The notes under the pieces were generated by a model that was not told where the DNA came from, did not search any database, and saw only the letters and a program-made list of their open reading frames with translations. From Spirochaetales bacterium (GTDB taxonomy: Bacteria > Spirochaetota > Spirochaetia > Sphaerochaetales > Sphaerochaetaceae): a DNA stretch of 6,425 nt. Shown one piece after another: positions 1-5,643 of this stretch (position 1 is the stretch's first letter; each line of letters begins with the position of its first letter). The stretch covers positions 1 through 6,425 of the forward strand of contig JAAZJI010000299.1 in assembly GCA_012800465.1 (NCBI GenBank), in the 5' to 3' direction. The translations under genes were made by a program, and so were the position numbers.

Positions 1-614
1 AGGCAGTAAAGGAGCGATCTCTTTTCGACCTCGCCGACAATCTCCACCGCCCGGTCATACACCCGCCTGATGAAGACAGCCAGTGCTTCCGCCTCATCCG
101 GCATCTCCAGGAGTTCCCCCAGCTTCCGATACGCATCATCCATCGTGGCAAGCGTGCCCGTGATATGGATGAACGGAATCCCCGTCTGCTTCTGCAGGCT
201 GTCCAGATCCTCCCTGATGGTGGCTTTGGGTTCCCCCACGTCGATCACCACCTGCGCGCCGCTTGCAAGCAACGTCTCCAGATTCAGTTGACCCTTGCCT
301 CCGTACAGCTGACCCAATTCGGGCAGGTCGTAGTAGGTCTTGTGGATGTACCGCTCCGCCTCCCTGCTCCAGCGGGATGAAAGCCCGACCAGCTTGTCGG
401 GAGCGATCGCGAAGACGGCGATCTGCGCCAAGGGCCCGGAAACCGCCACGCGGGCGATAGGTTCCGAAAACTCGACGGACCTTCCCACCGAATCCGTGAA
501 CACGCGCGCAGACGGAGCGGCCGGTGCCTCGGCGACCTCATCCTGCGGCTGGGCGCTGATGACCGACAGCGGTATGAGCAGCACCAGAAGAATCGACAAC
601 AATCTCTTTTTCAT
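1..614 (-). CDS. ABC importer periplasmic substrate-binding protein, FecB/BtuF/MolA type (partial, C-terminus beyond window)
   Basis: The reading frame is open from an ATG at 614 to the window edge, giving 204 codons of the N-terminal part. It captures substrate in the periplasm and hands it to the FecCD-class permease and ATPase encoded upstream in the same operon. Residues 1-21 form a signal peptide (MKKR, then a run of Leu/Ile/Val, ending VISA before QPQ). There is no lipobox Cys, so it should be a soluble periplasmic protein. After a Pro/Ala/Glu-rich linker comes the opening typical of cluster A-II binding proteins (FTDSVGRSVEF, IARVAVSGPLAQI, APDKLVGL). It continues with LNLETLLASGAQVVIDVGE and LQKQTGIPFIHI, the first lobe of the class. 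A strong ribosome site GGAGGAA (621-627) lies 6 bases before the ATG. The gene is last in the operon, 44 bases after the methyltransferase stop. Known ligands of the class include ferric siderophores, haem, cobalamin and molybdate/tungstate. The ligand cannot be read from this fragment. Confidence 0.88.
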   Translation of the reverse strand, partial: MKKRLLSILLVLLIPLSVISAQPQDEVAEAPAAPSARVFTDSVGRSVEFSEPIARVAVSGPLAQIAVFAIAPDKLVGLSSRWSREAERYIHKTYYDLPELGQLYGGKGQLNLETLLASGAQVVIDVGEPKATIREDLDSLQKQTGIPFIHITGTLATMDDAYRKLGELLEMPDEAEALAVFIRRVYDRAVEIVGEVEKRSLLYC

Positions 615-658
615 GAATGGTTCCTCCGACAATCATGTATGAACTCGGTATTGAGCAT

Positions 659-1375
659 TTATGGAATATCCTCAGTCCTCACGACAAGCAAACCGAACGA
701 CTCCCTGACGGAACATTGCAGCGGGTATCGTTCCGAAGGCCCGGGGACGAGCATCCGCCCGACCTTCTCCGCCGTGATCTCCTCCCCGCACCCATCGGGC
801 CGGTTCAGCTTGAAGTAGCCGACCGCGTCCTGCAGTTCGGAAAACGGCTGGCCGGTCTCGACGGTGAAGACCTCCTCTTCGCAGGGGATCTCCAAAGCTT
901 TGAGCTTCGAGGCCGTCAGCTTGAAGGAATTCCCCCGTCTTGGCGTCCTTGCGAGGGAGAAGCGGTGATAATCCCAATTCTTCTTGATGATGATCGCCTT
1001 TCCCTGACACTGCTTCTTGGATGAAGCGAGTATCTCCCCGAGGCTACCGAAATTGCAGAACACGATCGCATCATAGGGCTCATGGGGACGCATGGAGAAG
1101 AAGTCCTCCCTGAGGACGCGGATGTTCCCCACCCCCCTCTTCGTCTTGGCGGCGATCAGGACGTCCAGTGCCGGCTGACAGGTGTCGACCGCGGTGACCT
1201 GGCGGAAATAGGAGGCAAGCTCGAGGCTGAGATGGCCGAGCCCGCAACCGGCGTCGCAGACGTGGCTGTCGCGGCTCAGATGCGCCGCGATGTGCCGAGC
1301 GATCGTCTCTTCCATCGAGCCGGTTTCGGCGGCGGCGATCCGGTATCGGATCGATTCAGCGGTCCATGGTCGCAT
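659..1375 (-). CDS. class I SAM-dependent methyltransferase inside the ABC importer operon
   Basis: This 238-residue protein has a Rossmann-type methyltransferase fold. Motif I is DAGCGLG at residues 41-47, the acidic residue ending strand 2 is D64 in TAVDT, and a motif IV-like stretch is YDAIVFCNFGS. The rest is a less typical C-terminal half with several Cys (CEEEVF, DGCGEE). It should use S-adenosylmethionine in the cytoplasm to methylate a small molecule, protein or cofactor. The acceptor is not recognisable. The start at 1375 overlaps the last 20 bases of the ATPase gene and is preceded by GGGGGGAA 7 bases upstream, so translation is probably coupled to the ATPase. The binding-protein gene follows 44 bases later, which places this enzyme in the middle of an uptake operon rather than beside it. 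A later in-frame ATG at codon 21 would spare motif I but lacks the good ribosome site. Family assignment is firm; function is open. Confidence 0.85.
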   Translation of the reverse strand: MRPWTAESIRYRIAAAETGSMEETIARHIAAHLSRDSHVCDAGCGLGHLSLELASYFRQVTAVDTCQPALDVLIAAKTKRGVGNIRVLREDFFSMRPHEPYDAIVFCNFGSLGEILASSKKQCQGKAIIIKKNWDYHRFSLARTPRRGNSFKLTASKLKALEIPCEEEVFTVETGQPFSELQDAVGYFKLNRPDGCGEEITAEKVGRMLVPGPSERYPLQCSVRESFGLLVVRTEDIP

Positions 1376-2177
1376 GCAGCGGTTCCCCCCGTGATCCTGT
1401 GCTGTCGCCGAACATTCGTGGTGCCAGCAAGGTTCCGTAGTCCGAATGCACCAGGGCGATCTCGATCCCGTAGAGCGTCCTGAGGAGATTGGAATTCATG
1501 ACCTCGCAGGGATTCCCGAAAGCCGCCACGCTTCCATTCTCCATCGCTAGGATGGTGTCGGCATACCAGAGAGCCTGCTGAGGGTTGTGCGAGGAGAGGA
1601 GGATGGTATACCCATCATCGGCAAGCAGGCGGATCTGTTGGAGAATCCGGGTCTGGTTCCCATAGTCAAGATTGGATGTGGGCTCATCCATCAGAAGAAT
1701 CCCGGCGTTCTGGGCGAGGGCCCGGGCGATGAGAACCAGCTGGCGCTCCCCTCCGGAGAGATGGGCGAAGCTGGACGTTGCAAGGTGCTCGCCTCCGATC
1801 CGGGCCAGCGCGTCGTACGCGGCCTCTTTCTGCCGTTTCCCCGGTACCGAGAGCGGATCGATGCTTGGCGTGGTGCCCATCAGCACCATGTCGAGGACCG
1901 AGTAGTTGAAGGTGTGTCCATGGCTCTGGGGAATATACGCCACATCGGAAGAGAGCTTCCTGGAACCGAGGGTTCTCGCTTCTCTGCCCTTGATCAGGAT
2001 GGAGCCGCGGTACCGGCGATGAAAGCCCAGGATGCAGCGGAACAGAGTCGTCTTCCCGACGCCGTTGGGCCCGAGGACCGCAAGAATCTCCCCGTGGTCC
2101 GTCTGGAACGAGACGTCCTTCAGGATGTCGCCACCGGTGTCGTACGCGAAGCTCAGATTCCTGACCACGAGATTCAT
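1356..2177 (-). CDS. ABC importer ATP-binding protein, FecE/BtuD/MolC type
   Basis: This 273-residue nucleotide-binding subunit powers import through the FecCD-type permease on the cytoplasmic face of the membrane. All catalytic motifs are intact: Walker A GPNGVGKT at residues 36-43, Q-loop Q84 (YIPQ), signature LSGGERQ at 140-146, Walker B ILLMDEP with the catalytic E165, D-loop SNLD at 168-171 and switch His H197 (LSSH). The overall layout (ILKDVSF, ILGFHRRYRGSI, YSVLDMVLMG) is that of the Fe(III)/cobalamin/molybdate ATPase group. The tail of about 50 residues after the H-loop region is slightly long and poorly conserved, and its last codons overlap the methyltransferase gene. The ATG at 2177 overlaps the permease stop by 4 bases (ATGA), which indicates translational coupling. 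The family is certain; the transported substrate is not shown by the sequence. Confidence 0.95.
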   Translation of the reverse strand: MNLVVRNLSFAYDTGGDILKDVSFQTDHGEILAVLGPNGVGKTTLFRCILGFHRRYRGSILIKGREARTLGSRKLSSDVAYIPQSHGHTFNYSVLDMVLMGTTPSIDPLSVPGKRQKEAAYDALARIGGEHLATSSFAHLSGGERQLVLIARALAQNAGILLMDEPTSNLDYGNQTRILQQIRLLADDGYTILLSSHNPQQALWYADTILAMENGSVAAFGNPCEVMNSNLLRTLYGIEIALVHSDYGTLLAPRMFGDSTGSRGEPLHATMDR

Positions 2178-3232
2178 ACCGCCTTCTCCCCCTTCATGAT
2201 GAGATGGATGAAAAAAGGAGCTCCGATGAACGCAGTGAGGATTCCGATCGGTATCTCCACCTCCAGGAGGTTCCGCGAGACATTGTCCACCACGAGCAGG
2301 AACAGGGCTCCATTGAGCATGGAGACGGGCAGGAGAATCTGGAACGCGCTACCGACGATCCGGCGGCTCAGATGGGGGATGACCAGCCCGACCCACCCGA
2401 TCATTCCGCTGACCGAGACGCTCGCCGCGGTCAGGAGCGTGGAGCTGAGAATCACCACCGTTCGCAGACGATGGGGATTGATCCCCATCGTCCGGGCTTC
2501 CTCGTCCCCGACCGTCAGGACCGTCACCTGCCACCGGAGGAGGATCAAGGGGATGACCCCGATCGTCAGGGGAATCGTGATGAACGCGACATCCCGCGCT
2601 TTCGCCCCGGAGAGGCTTCCCATCATCCAGTAGGTTATCGCCGGCAGCTGGTTGGAAGGGTCGGCCACGAGCTTGATGTAGGACGTGCCGGCGGAGAGCA
2701 GGGATCCCATCATGATCCCCGCCAGGATCAGGTTCATCACTTTGAGCCCCGGGGCGAAGCGCGATACGACGATCACCAGCCCGACGGCGAGGATGCTGAA
2801 CAGAAACGCCATGATGGTGATGCCGAATGTCGAAAACCCGGAGAGAATCGCCAGCGCGGCCCCGAACGCCGCTCCCGCCGAGGCGCTGAGGATGTCCGGG
2901 GAAGCCATCGGGTTCTGGAAGACCGCCTGGTAGGACGCTCCCGTGGCCGATAGCGCACAGCCGACGAGACATGCCAGGACGATCCTCGGCAGGCGGATGT
3001 TCACGACCACCGTCTCCATGACGTCCGTCCAGGTCTTATGGAGCGGAACCACCCGGCTCAGAAGAATCCTGACGACCTGGACGGCGGGAACGCCGTACCG
3101 CCCCAGGGAAAGCGAGACGATCGCGCCAAGAAGCAACAAGAGGCCGAGAACCACCGGTGTGGACCGATGGTTCCGTGAAAAAACTTCCCTGTCCGGCTGC
3201 CGCTTCGTTTCCATGGGTAGACGATCCTTCAT
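2174..3232 (-). CDS. ABC importer permease, FecCD/BtuC/MolB family
   Basis: This is a 352-residue inner-membrane permease that would work as a homodimer with the ATPase encoded next to it. About ten hydrophobic segments are visible after a charged cytoplasmic leader of roughly 25 residues. Family hallmarks are RLPRI (80-84), GASYQAVFQNPMASP (98-112), the coupling-helix region GDEEARTMGIN (242-252), GLVIPHLSRR (282-291) and the terminal EIPIGILTAFIGAPFFIHLI. The ATG at 3232 is chosen because TGAGGA (3240-3245) sits 7 bases before it. A GTG at 3259 falls at the predicted transcription start, so it cannot be the main start. A further ATG at 3214 is possible. The gene leads the operon permease-ATPase-methyltransferase-binding protein and has its own promoter and palindrome just upstream. 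Class members carry siderophores, haem, cobalamin or molybdate/tungstate. The adjacent ModE-type regulator makes Mo or W an attractive inference. Confidence 0.94.
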   Translation of the reverse strand: MKDRLPMETKRQPDREVFSRNHRSTPVVLGLLLLLGAIVSLSLGRYGVPAVQVVRILLSRVVPLHKTWTDVMETVVVNIRLPRIVLACLVGCALSATGASYQAVFQNPMASPDILSASAGAAFGAALAILSGFSTFGITIMAFLFSILAVGLVIVVSRFAPGLKVMNLILAGIMMGSLLSAGTSYIKLVADPSNQLPAITYWMMGSLSGAKARDVAFITIPLTIGVIPLILLRWQVTVLTVGDEEARTMGINPHRLRTVVILSSTLLTAASVSVSGMIGWVGLVIPHLSRRIVGSAFQILLPVSMLNGALFLLVVDNVSRNLLEVEIPIGILTAFIGAPFFIHLIMKGEKAV

Positions 3233-3235
3233 ACC

Positions 3236-3257
3236 GTTATCCTCATTTGAGGATAAC
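3236..3257. promoter_or_regulatory. candidate operator: perfect 10+10 base palindrome at the start of the importer operon
   Basis: The arm GTTATCCTCA (3236-3245) is followed by TT and then its exact reverse complement (3248-3257). It lies immediately downstream of the predicted transcription start and covers the permease ribosome site. The outer GTTAT/ATAAC half-sites recall the outer part of the ModE box known from proteobacteria, but the inner bases differ. Binding by the adjacent ModE-like protein would block initiation, which is an inference from position and symmetry. As RNA it could also fold into a 9-bp stem with a 4-base loop. Confidence 0.7.
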
Positions 3258-3266
3258 ACTAGGGAT

Positions 3267-3294
3267 AGTATAGGGGAAAAAAGACGCTTGTCAA
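3267..3294 (-). promoter_or_regulatory. sigma-70 type promoter of the importer operon
   Basis: On the minus strand the -35 box is TTGACA (3289-3294, consensus) and the -10 box is TATACT (3267-3272, 5 of 6), with a 16-base spacer. Transcription should start near 3260, a few bases before the palindrome at 3236-3257. The boxes are close to consensus, so a strong promoter held down by a repressor is a reasonable reading. Confidence 0.78.
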
Positions 3295-3378
3295 GAAATA
3301 CCTTGGATGATCGGGTACAGATCCATGCTACTCCCGCTGGACGGGATCATCGGTCTTCCTCAAACGATGAGAAAGTCG

Positions 3379-3741
3379 TCACTTCGGAGGATTCAAGAGC
3401 GGTTCCAGCTGCTGATCATAGAGCCGCTGTGCCGTTTCCAGCAGCTGATGCTCGATGAGCAGATAGGCGTCAAGGACCGACTCGCCCCGGCTCGTCAGCC
3501 GGGAGCCGCCTCCGTCCCTGCCGCCGATGCTCGATTCCAGAAGCGGGAACCCGAACTCCTTCTCCGCTTCCTTGACGATCCGCCAGGCTTTGCTGTACGC
3601 CATCCTCATCTCCCGGGCCGCTTTGTTCAGCGAAAGCCCGGAACGGATATGACAAAGCAGCCGGACGACTCCGGGTCCGAAAAACGGGCCGCAACTTCCT
3701 TTCAGCGTGAACCGCACTCCAAAACGATGATCCAGATCCAT
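3379..3741 (-). CDS. ModE-type winged helix-turn-helix regulator lacking the molybdate-binding domain
   Basis: This 120-residue DNA-binding protein matches the N-terminal (LysR-like) domain of ModE. The lead GPGVVRLLCHIRSGLSLNKAAREM is followed by the recognition region MAYSKAWRIVKEAEKEFG (HTH about residues 35-62). Next comes the wing signature GGRDGGGSRLT (73-83), then a long helix (about 84-114) suited to dimerisation. Classical ModE is about 260 residues with two C-terminal MOP/TOBE oxyanion-binding domains. Those are absent here, so oxyanion sensing must be direct, indirect or absent. The ATG at 3741 is chosen because GAGAGG lies 6 bases upstream and the family N-terminus begins there. 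The frame stays open to 4182, but that part is antisense to the transposase and looks unlike the family. It lies upstream of the importer operon in the same direction, with the operon's own promoter between, and probably regulates it. Confidence 0.85.
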   Translation of the reverse strand: MDLDHRFGVRFTLKGSCGPFFGPGVVRLLCHIRSGLSLNKAAREMRMAYSKAWRIVKEAEKEFGFPLLESSIGGRDGGGSRLTSRGESVLDAYLLIEHQLLETAQRLYDQQLEPLLNPPK

Positions 3742-3777
3742 GCATGGCCTCTCAAGAATGTATGTTCCCCGTCCTCC

Positions 3778-3786
3778 ATGATAGCA
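3778..3786 (-). promoter_or_regulatory. possible extended -10 promoter for the ModE-like gene
   Basis: The minus strand reads TGCTATCAT here, an extended -10 element (TGn followed by TATCAT), about 40 bases before the start codon at 3741. No convincing -35 box is visible at the right distance. This is the only reasonable promoter candidate seen for this gene. Confidence 0.3.
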
Positions 3787-3830
3787 CATCCGACGGACTC
3801 GATCCTCGATTGCTCTCGGAATTCTCATAT

Positions 3831-3849
3831 TCGGGGTAGGTATCCCCGA
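3831..3849. repeat. inverted repeat between the ModE-like and transposase-like genes
   Basis: The arms TCGGGG (3831-3836) and CCCCGA (3844-3849) are separated by 7 bases. The repeat sits in the 162-base region shared by the divergently read ModE-like and transposase-like genes. Its arms do not match the operon palindrome at 3236-3257. It could be a regulatory site, a transcript hairpin or part of the insertion sequence end. No matching terminal repeat was found on the far side of the transposase. Confidence 0.35.
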
Positions 3850-3903
3850 GGAATGGGGGACTTCTTTCGATGAATCGTGATACACTTCTTTTTGGAGGGT
3901 TCC

Positions 3904-5013
3904 ATGTTCCTTTCCCGGATTACAAACAAGAAGACCGGCAGGGTGTTCCTTCAGATCGTCGAGTCCTATCGGAAAGACGGCAGAAGCCATCAGCGCACGG
4001 TGAAGGCTCTGGGCTATCTGGATGAGCTGCAGAAGGAATATGAGGATCCGATAGCTCACTTCAAGGAAGTCGCCCGACGGATGACCGAGGAAGCGAAAGC
4101 CGCCAAGGCTCATCGGATACTTACGGTATCTTCTGAGCAAAGGCTGGTCATTGGGGAGAAGAAAACAAGGAACATCGGCCATCTCGCCCTTTCAGCGCTC
4201 TTCCATCAGCTTCAGATCGACGCCTTCATTGACGACAGGCGTCGGCATCTTGACGTTGAAGACGATCTGAATCACATCTTCCGGACCCTGGTGTTCGAGC
4301 GGGCTCTCGATCCGGCATCAACGCCGGGGGCGTGGAACGCCGGAGGGAAATTCCCGGATAAGAGCGAGTACTCCCTTGAGCAGGTGTACAGATCCTTGGG
4401 GATCTTCCTGTCTTGGAGGGATGACCTGATCCGTCATCTGGACAGTCAGATGCGGAAGCGATATGGGCGTGGAAATCTTCTCATCTCCCATGATCTGTCC
4501 GGAAGCGGAACAGGCGAGCCGGGGATCAGGCTGCGCCTGCTTCTCGATGAAGAAGGGCTACCCGTGACCTATGAGCTGGCCGACGGCCGGCGGATGATCG
4601 ATGGCCCGGCTCTACCGATCCATGTCGCCGACCGGCAAGACGGGCATGCTGTCCGCCATGCGACCAAGCGGCTGAAGGAATGGTTCTTGGATATCCATCA
4701 GGTTCTTCTGCGGATCGAAGAACCGTCCGGGACGGTGGATGAACGCATCCGCTTCCACGCGTTGGCCGGTTTCGTCGCGCTGCTTCTCATCAGGCTACTG
4801 GAAAAACGCCTGGACTGGAGGTATTCGGCGGAAACGATCCGAACGACCCTCTCCAAGGCGAACGGGACGCAGGTGGGCGATTTCTACATCTTCGACCACT
4901 TCGATGAGCCGCTGAGGGATATCGGACAGGATCTCGGAATCGATTTCTCCCGACAGAACCTCACAACGGCAGAGCTCCACTCGTTGATGGCTTCCGTGAA
5001 ACGGAGTCCATGA
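3904..5013 (+). CDS. IS1634-family (IS4 superfamily) transposase-like protein with shortened catalytic core
   Basis: The 369-residue frame has no stops, starting at the ATG at 3904 with GGAGGG (3894-3899) upstream. A GTG at 3877 is in frame but has no ribosome site and precedes the family N-terminus. Residues 1-60 are typical of IS1634-type transposases (NKKTGRVFLQIVESYRKDG, LGYLDELQKEYEDPIAHFKEVA). Residues 280-315 match the usual C-terminal helix region (RFHALAGFVALLLIRLLEKRL, YSAETIRTTLSKAN). Full-length members are usually about 500-600 residues. Here the central RNase-H-like region is collapsed: possible relics of the three acidic sites are D197 (SHDLSG), D243 (HVADRQ) and E272/E273 (LLRIEEPSG). 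D243 and E272 are only about 30 residues apart, so the usual insertion domain is missing. Transposition activity is unlikely. It may be a decayed copy, an inhibitor-like remnant or a domesticated protein. No terminal inverted repeats or target duplication were found. Confidence 0.8.
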   Translation: MFLSRITNKKTGRVFLQIVESYRKDGRSHQRTVKALGYLDELQKEYEDPIAHFKEVARRMTEEAKAAKAHRILTVSSEQRLVIGEKKTRNIGHLALSALFHQLQIDAFIDDRRRHLDVEDDLNHIFRTLVFERALDPASTPGAWNAGGKFPDKSEYSLEQVYRSLGIFLSWRDDLIRHLDSQMRKRYGRGNLLISHDLSGSGTGEPGIRLRLLLDEEGLPVTYELADGRRMIDGPALPIHVADRQDGHAVRHATKRLKEWFLDIHQVLLRIEEPSGTVDERIRFHALAGFVALLLIRLLEKRLDWRYSAETIRTTLSKANGTQVGDFYIFDHFDEPLRDIGQDLGIDFSRQNLTTAELHSLMASVKRSP

Positions 5014-5070
5014 CGCATCGAGGGCGAAGATCATGGAAACAAGATTTCGGATGGATCCATGTTCATCTGT

Positions 5071-5090
5071 TTGCGTATGTACATACGTAA
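5071..5090. repeat. near-perfect 20-base palindrome in the spacer downstream of the transposase-like gene
   Basis: The core CGTATGT (5074-5080) is followed directly by its reverse complement (5081-5087). The symmetry extends to TT/AA on the outside with a single mismatch at 5073/5088. A spacer-free palindrome of this kind looks like a dimeric-regulator site. No strong promoter was identified around it, so its target gene is unclear. Confidence 0.4.
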
Positions 5091-5143
5091 AGACATGTAA
5101 TCATCCGGTCATAGGAACCGGATCCGGCGGAGGAAATGAAGAT

Positions 5144-5174
5144 GGACTCTTTTGAAACGATTCCAAAAGAGTCC
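5144..5174 (-). terminator. probable terminator-like stem-loop after the selenium cassette
   Basis: The arms GGACTCTTTT (5144-5153) and AAAAGAGTCC (5165-5174) are perfectly complementary around an 11-base spacer. Three more pairs are possible with one bulge. The structure begins 26 bases past the DUF3343 gene's stop codon on the minus strand. The following bases are only moderately T-rich (ATCTTCATTT), so it may act as a weak terminator or an mRNA 3'-end stabiliser. Confidence 0.5.
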
Positions 5175-5199
5175 GATCCATTCTGCGAAGGAATCCGAG

Positions 5200-5439
5200 C
5201 TATTCGCTCGAAAAGACCGTCATGTATCCATCCTCCGAATCTTCATAGATGGCTTCCAGGTCCTTCATGACGAAACCGATATCCCAGGTTTCGCTGGTAT
5301 AGTGGGCGCAGGTTCCGCACGAGGAGGAGAGGGCTCGGGGAACCGGAGCGAGTCTGCATTCGACCCGATGCTTCTTCGCGTGCTTATGGAACTGCACCGC
5401 ACCATATTGACTGTAGAAGGTGGCGATGAAGCGGGTCAT
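5200..5439 (-). CDS. DUF3343 (putative Se/S carrier-like) small protein
   Basis: This 79-residue cytosolic protein carries the DUF3343 signature APVPRALSSSCGTC at residues 31-44, with Cys41 and Cys44 in a CxxC arrangement. A further Cys28 lies in the strand before it. The N-terminus (RFIATFYSQYGAVQFHKHAKKH) has the usual start of the family, resembling 'YxVTFYTTHxAMxxE'. The family is known mostly from its neighbourhood with selenium and sulfur genes and is thought to carry Se or S on its cysteines. A biochemical role is not established. The ATG overlaps the TusA-like gene's stop by 4 bases and has no good ribosome site of its own, so translation is probably coupled. The stop is TAG. It is the last gene of the cassette and is followed by a stem-loop. 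Confidence 0.85.
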   Translation of the reverse strand: MTRFIATFYSQYGAVQFHKHAKKHRVECRLAPVPRALSSSCGTCAHYTSETWDIGFVMKDLEAIYEDSEDGYMTVFSSE

Positions 5440-5642
5440 CGTTTCTTCAGATCCAGCTTCCAGCCATAGTCGGTCTCGCTGGCGACCACCTCGTACTTCA
5501 TCGCCTTGGCGAATCTGGTGACGTTCTCCTTGGCCGCGATATTGTCCACGAGCACCGAAAGGCTCGTCACCTTCTTATCGATTACCTTCTTCGTTTCAAT
5601 GATCGGCTGGGGACAGGAAAGCCCACGAGCATCGATTTCCAT
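5436..5642 (-). CDS. TusA/SirA-like sulfur (selenium) carrier protein, YedF N-terminal type
   Basis: This 68-residue protein has the complete TusA fold signature: MEIDARGLSCPQPIIETKK, with the persulfide-carrying Cys10 in the CPxP motif. The C-terminal strand (YEVVASETDYGWKLDLKK) is also typical. Such proteins pass persulfide or perselenide groups between partners in the cytoplasm. Its place beside a YedE-type transporter and a DUF3343 protein points to the selenium-metabolism branch (YedF) rather than tRNA thiolation. YedF proper is a fusion of a TusA domain with a C-terminal DsrE-like domain of about 190 residues in total, and only the TusA half is present here. The ATG at 5642 lies 1 base after the yedE stop. 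GGAGGC (5648-5653) is 5 bases upstream, inside the end of yedE. Confidence 0.9.
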   Translation of the reverse strand: MEIDARGLSCPQPIIETKKVIDKKVTSLSVLVDNIAAKENVTRFAKAMKYEVVASETDYGWKLDLKKR

Positions 5643-5643
5643 A

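Noticed and set aside
1587..2633. Long plus-strand open frame (348 codons) opposite the ATPase and permease genes
   Set aside because: It spans the junction of two clear minus-strand genes and has a composition of Arg/Pro/Gly typical of antisense to GC-rich coding DNA. No recognisable domain is present.
2204..2953. Plus-strand open frame of 249 codons opposite the permease
   Set aside because: It is extremely rich in Asp, Arg, Gln and Gly, as expected for antisense of a hydrophobic membrane protein gene, and is not a protein family I recognise.
3295..3378. Terminator or riboswitch between the ModE-like gene and the importer promoter
   Set aside because: Only a 5-bp hairpin (TCCCG/CGGGA) and a distant 7-base inverted repeat were found, with no T tract and no match to a riboswitch core that I know, including the Moco element.
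3318..3743. 11-base direct repeat CAGATCCATGC at 3318-3328 and 3733-3743 flanking the ModE-like gene
   Set aside because: A match of this length is expected by chance several times in a window of this size. One copy is inside coding sequence at the start codon, and there is no further similarity around them.
3742..4182. In-frame upstream extension of the ModE-like gene to give 267 residues
   Set aside because: The extra 147 residues are antisense to the transposase-like gene and look unlike any ModE N-terminus. The family domain begins at the ATG at 3741, which has its own ribosome site.
3742..5199. Terminal inverted repeats and target duplication marking a complete insertion sequence
   Set aside because: Comparing the left flank with the reverse complement of the right flank by eye gave no convincing matching ends, so no element boundaries are called.
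5142..5270. Small plus-strand frame of 42 codons with GGAGG 8 bases upstream of its ATG
   Set aside because: Its second half is antisense to the DUF3343 gene and its start lies in the stem-loop at 5144-5174. No family resemblance is seen, so the ribosome-site match is probably chance.
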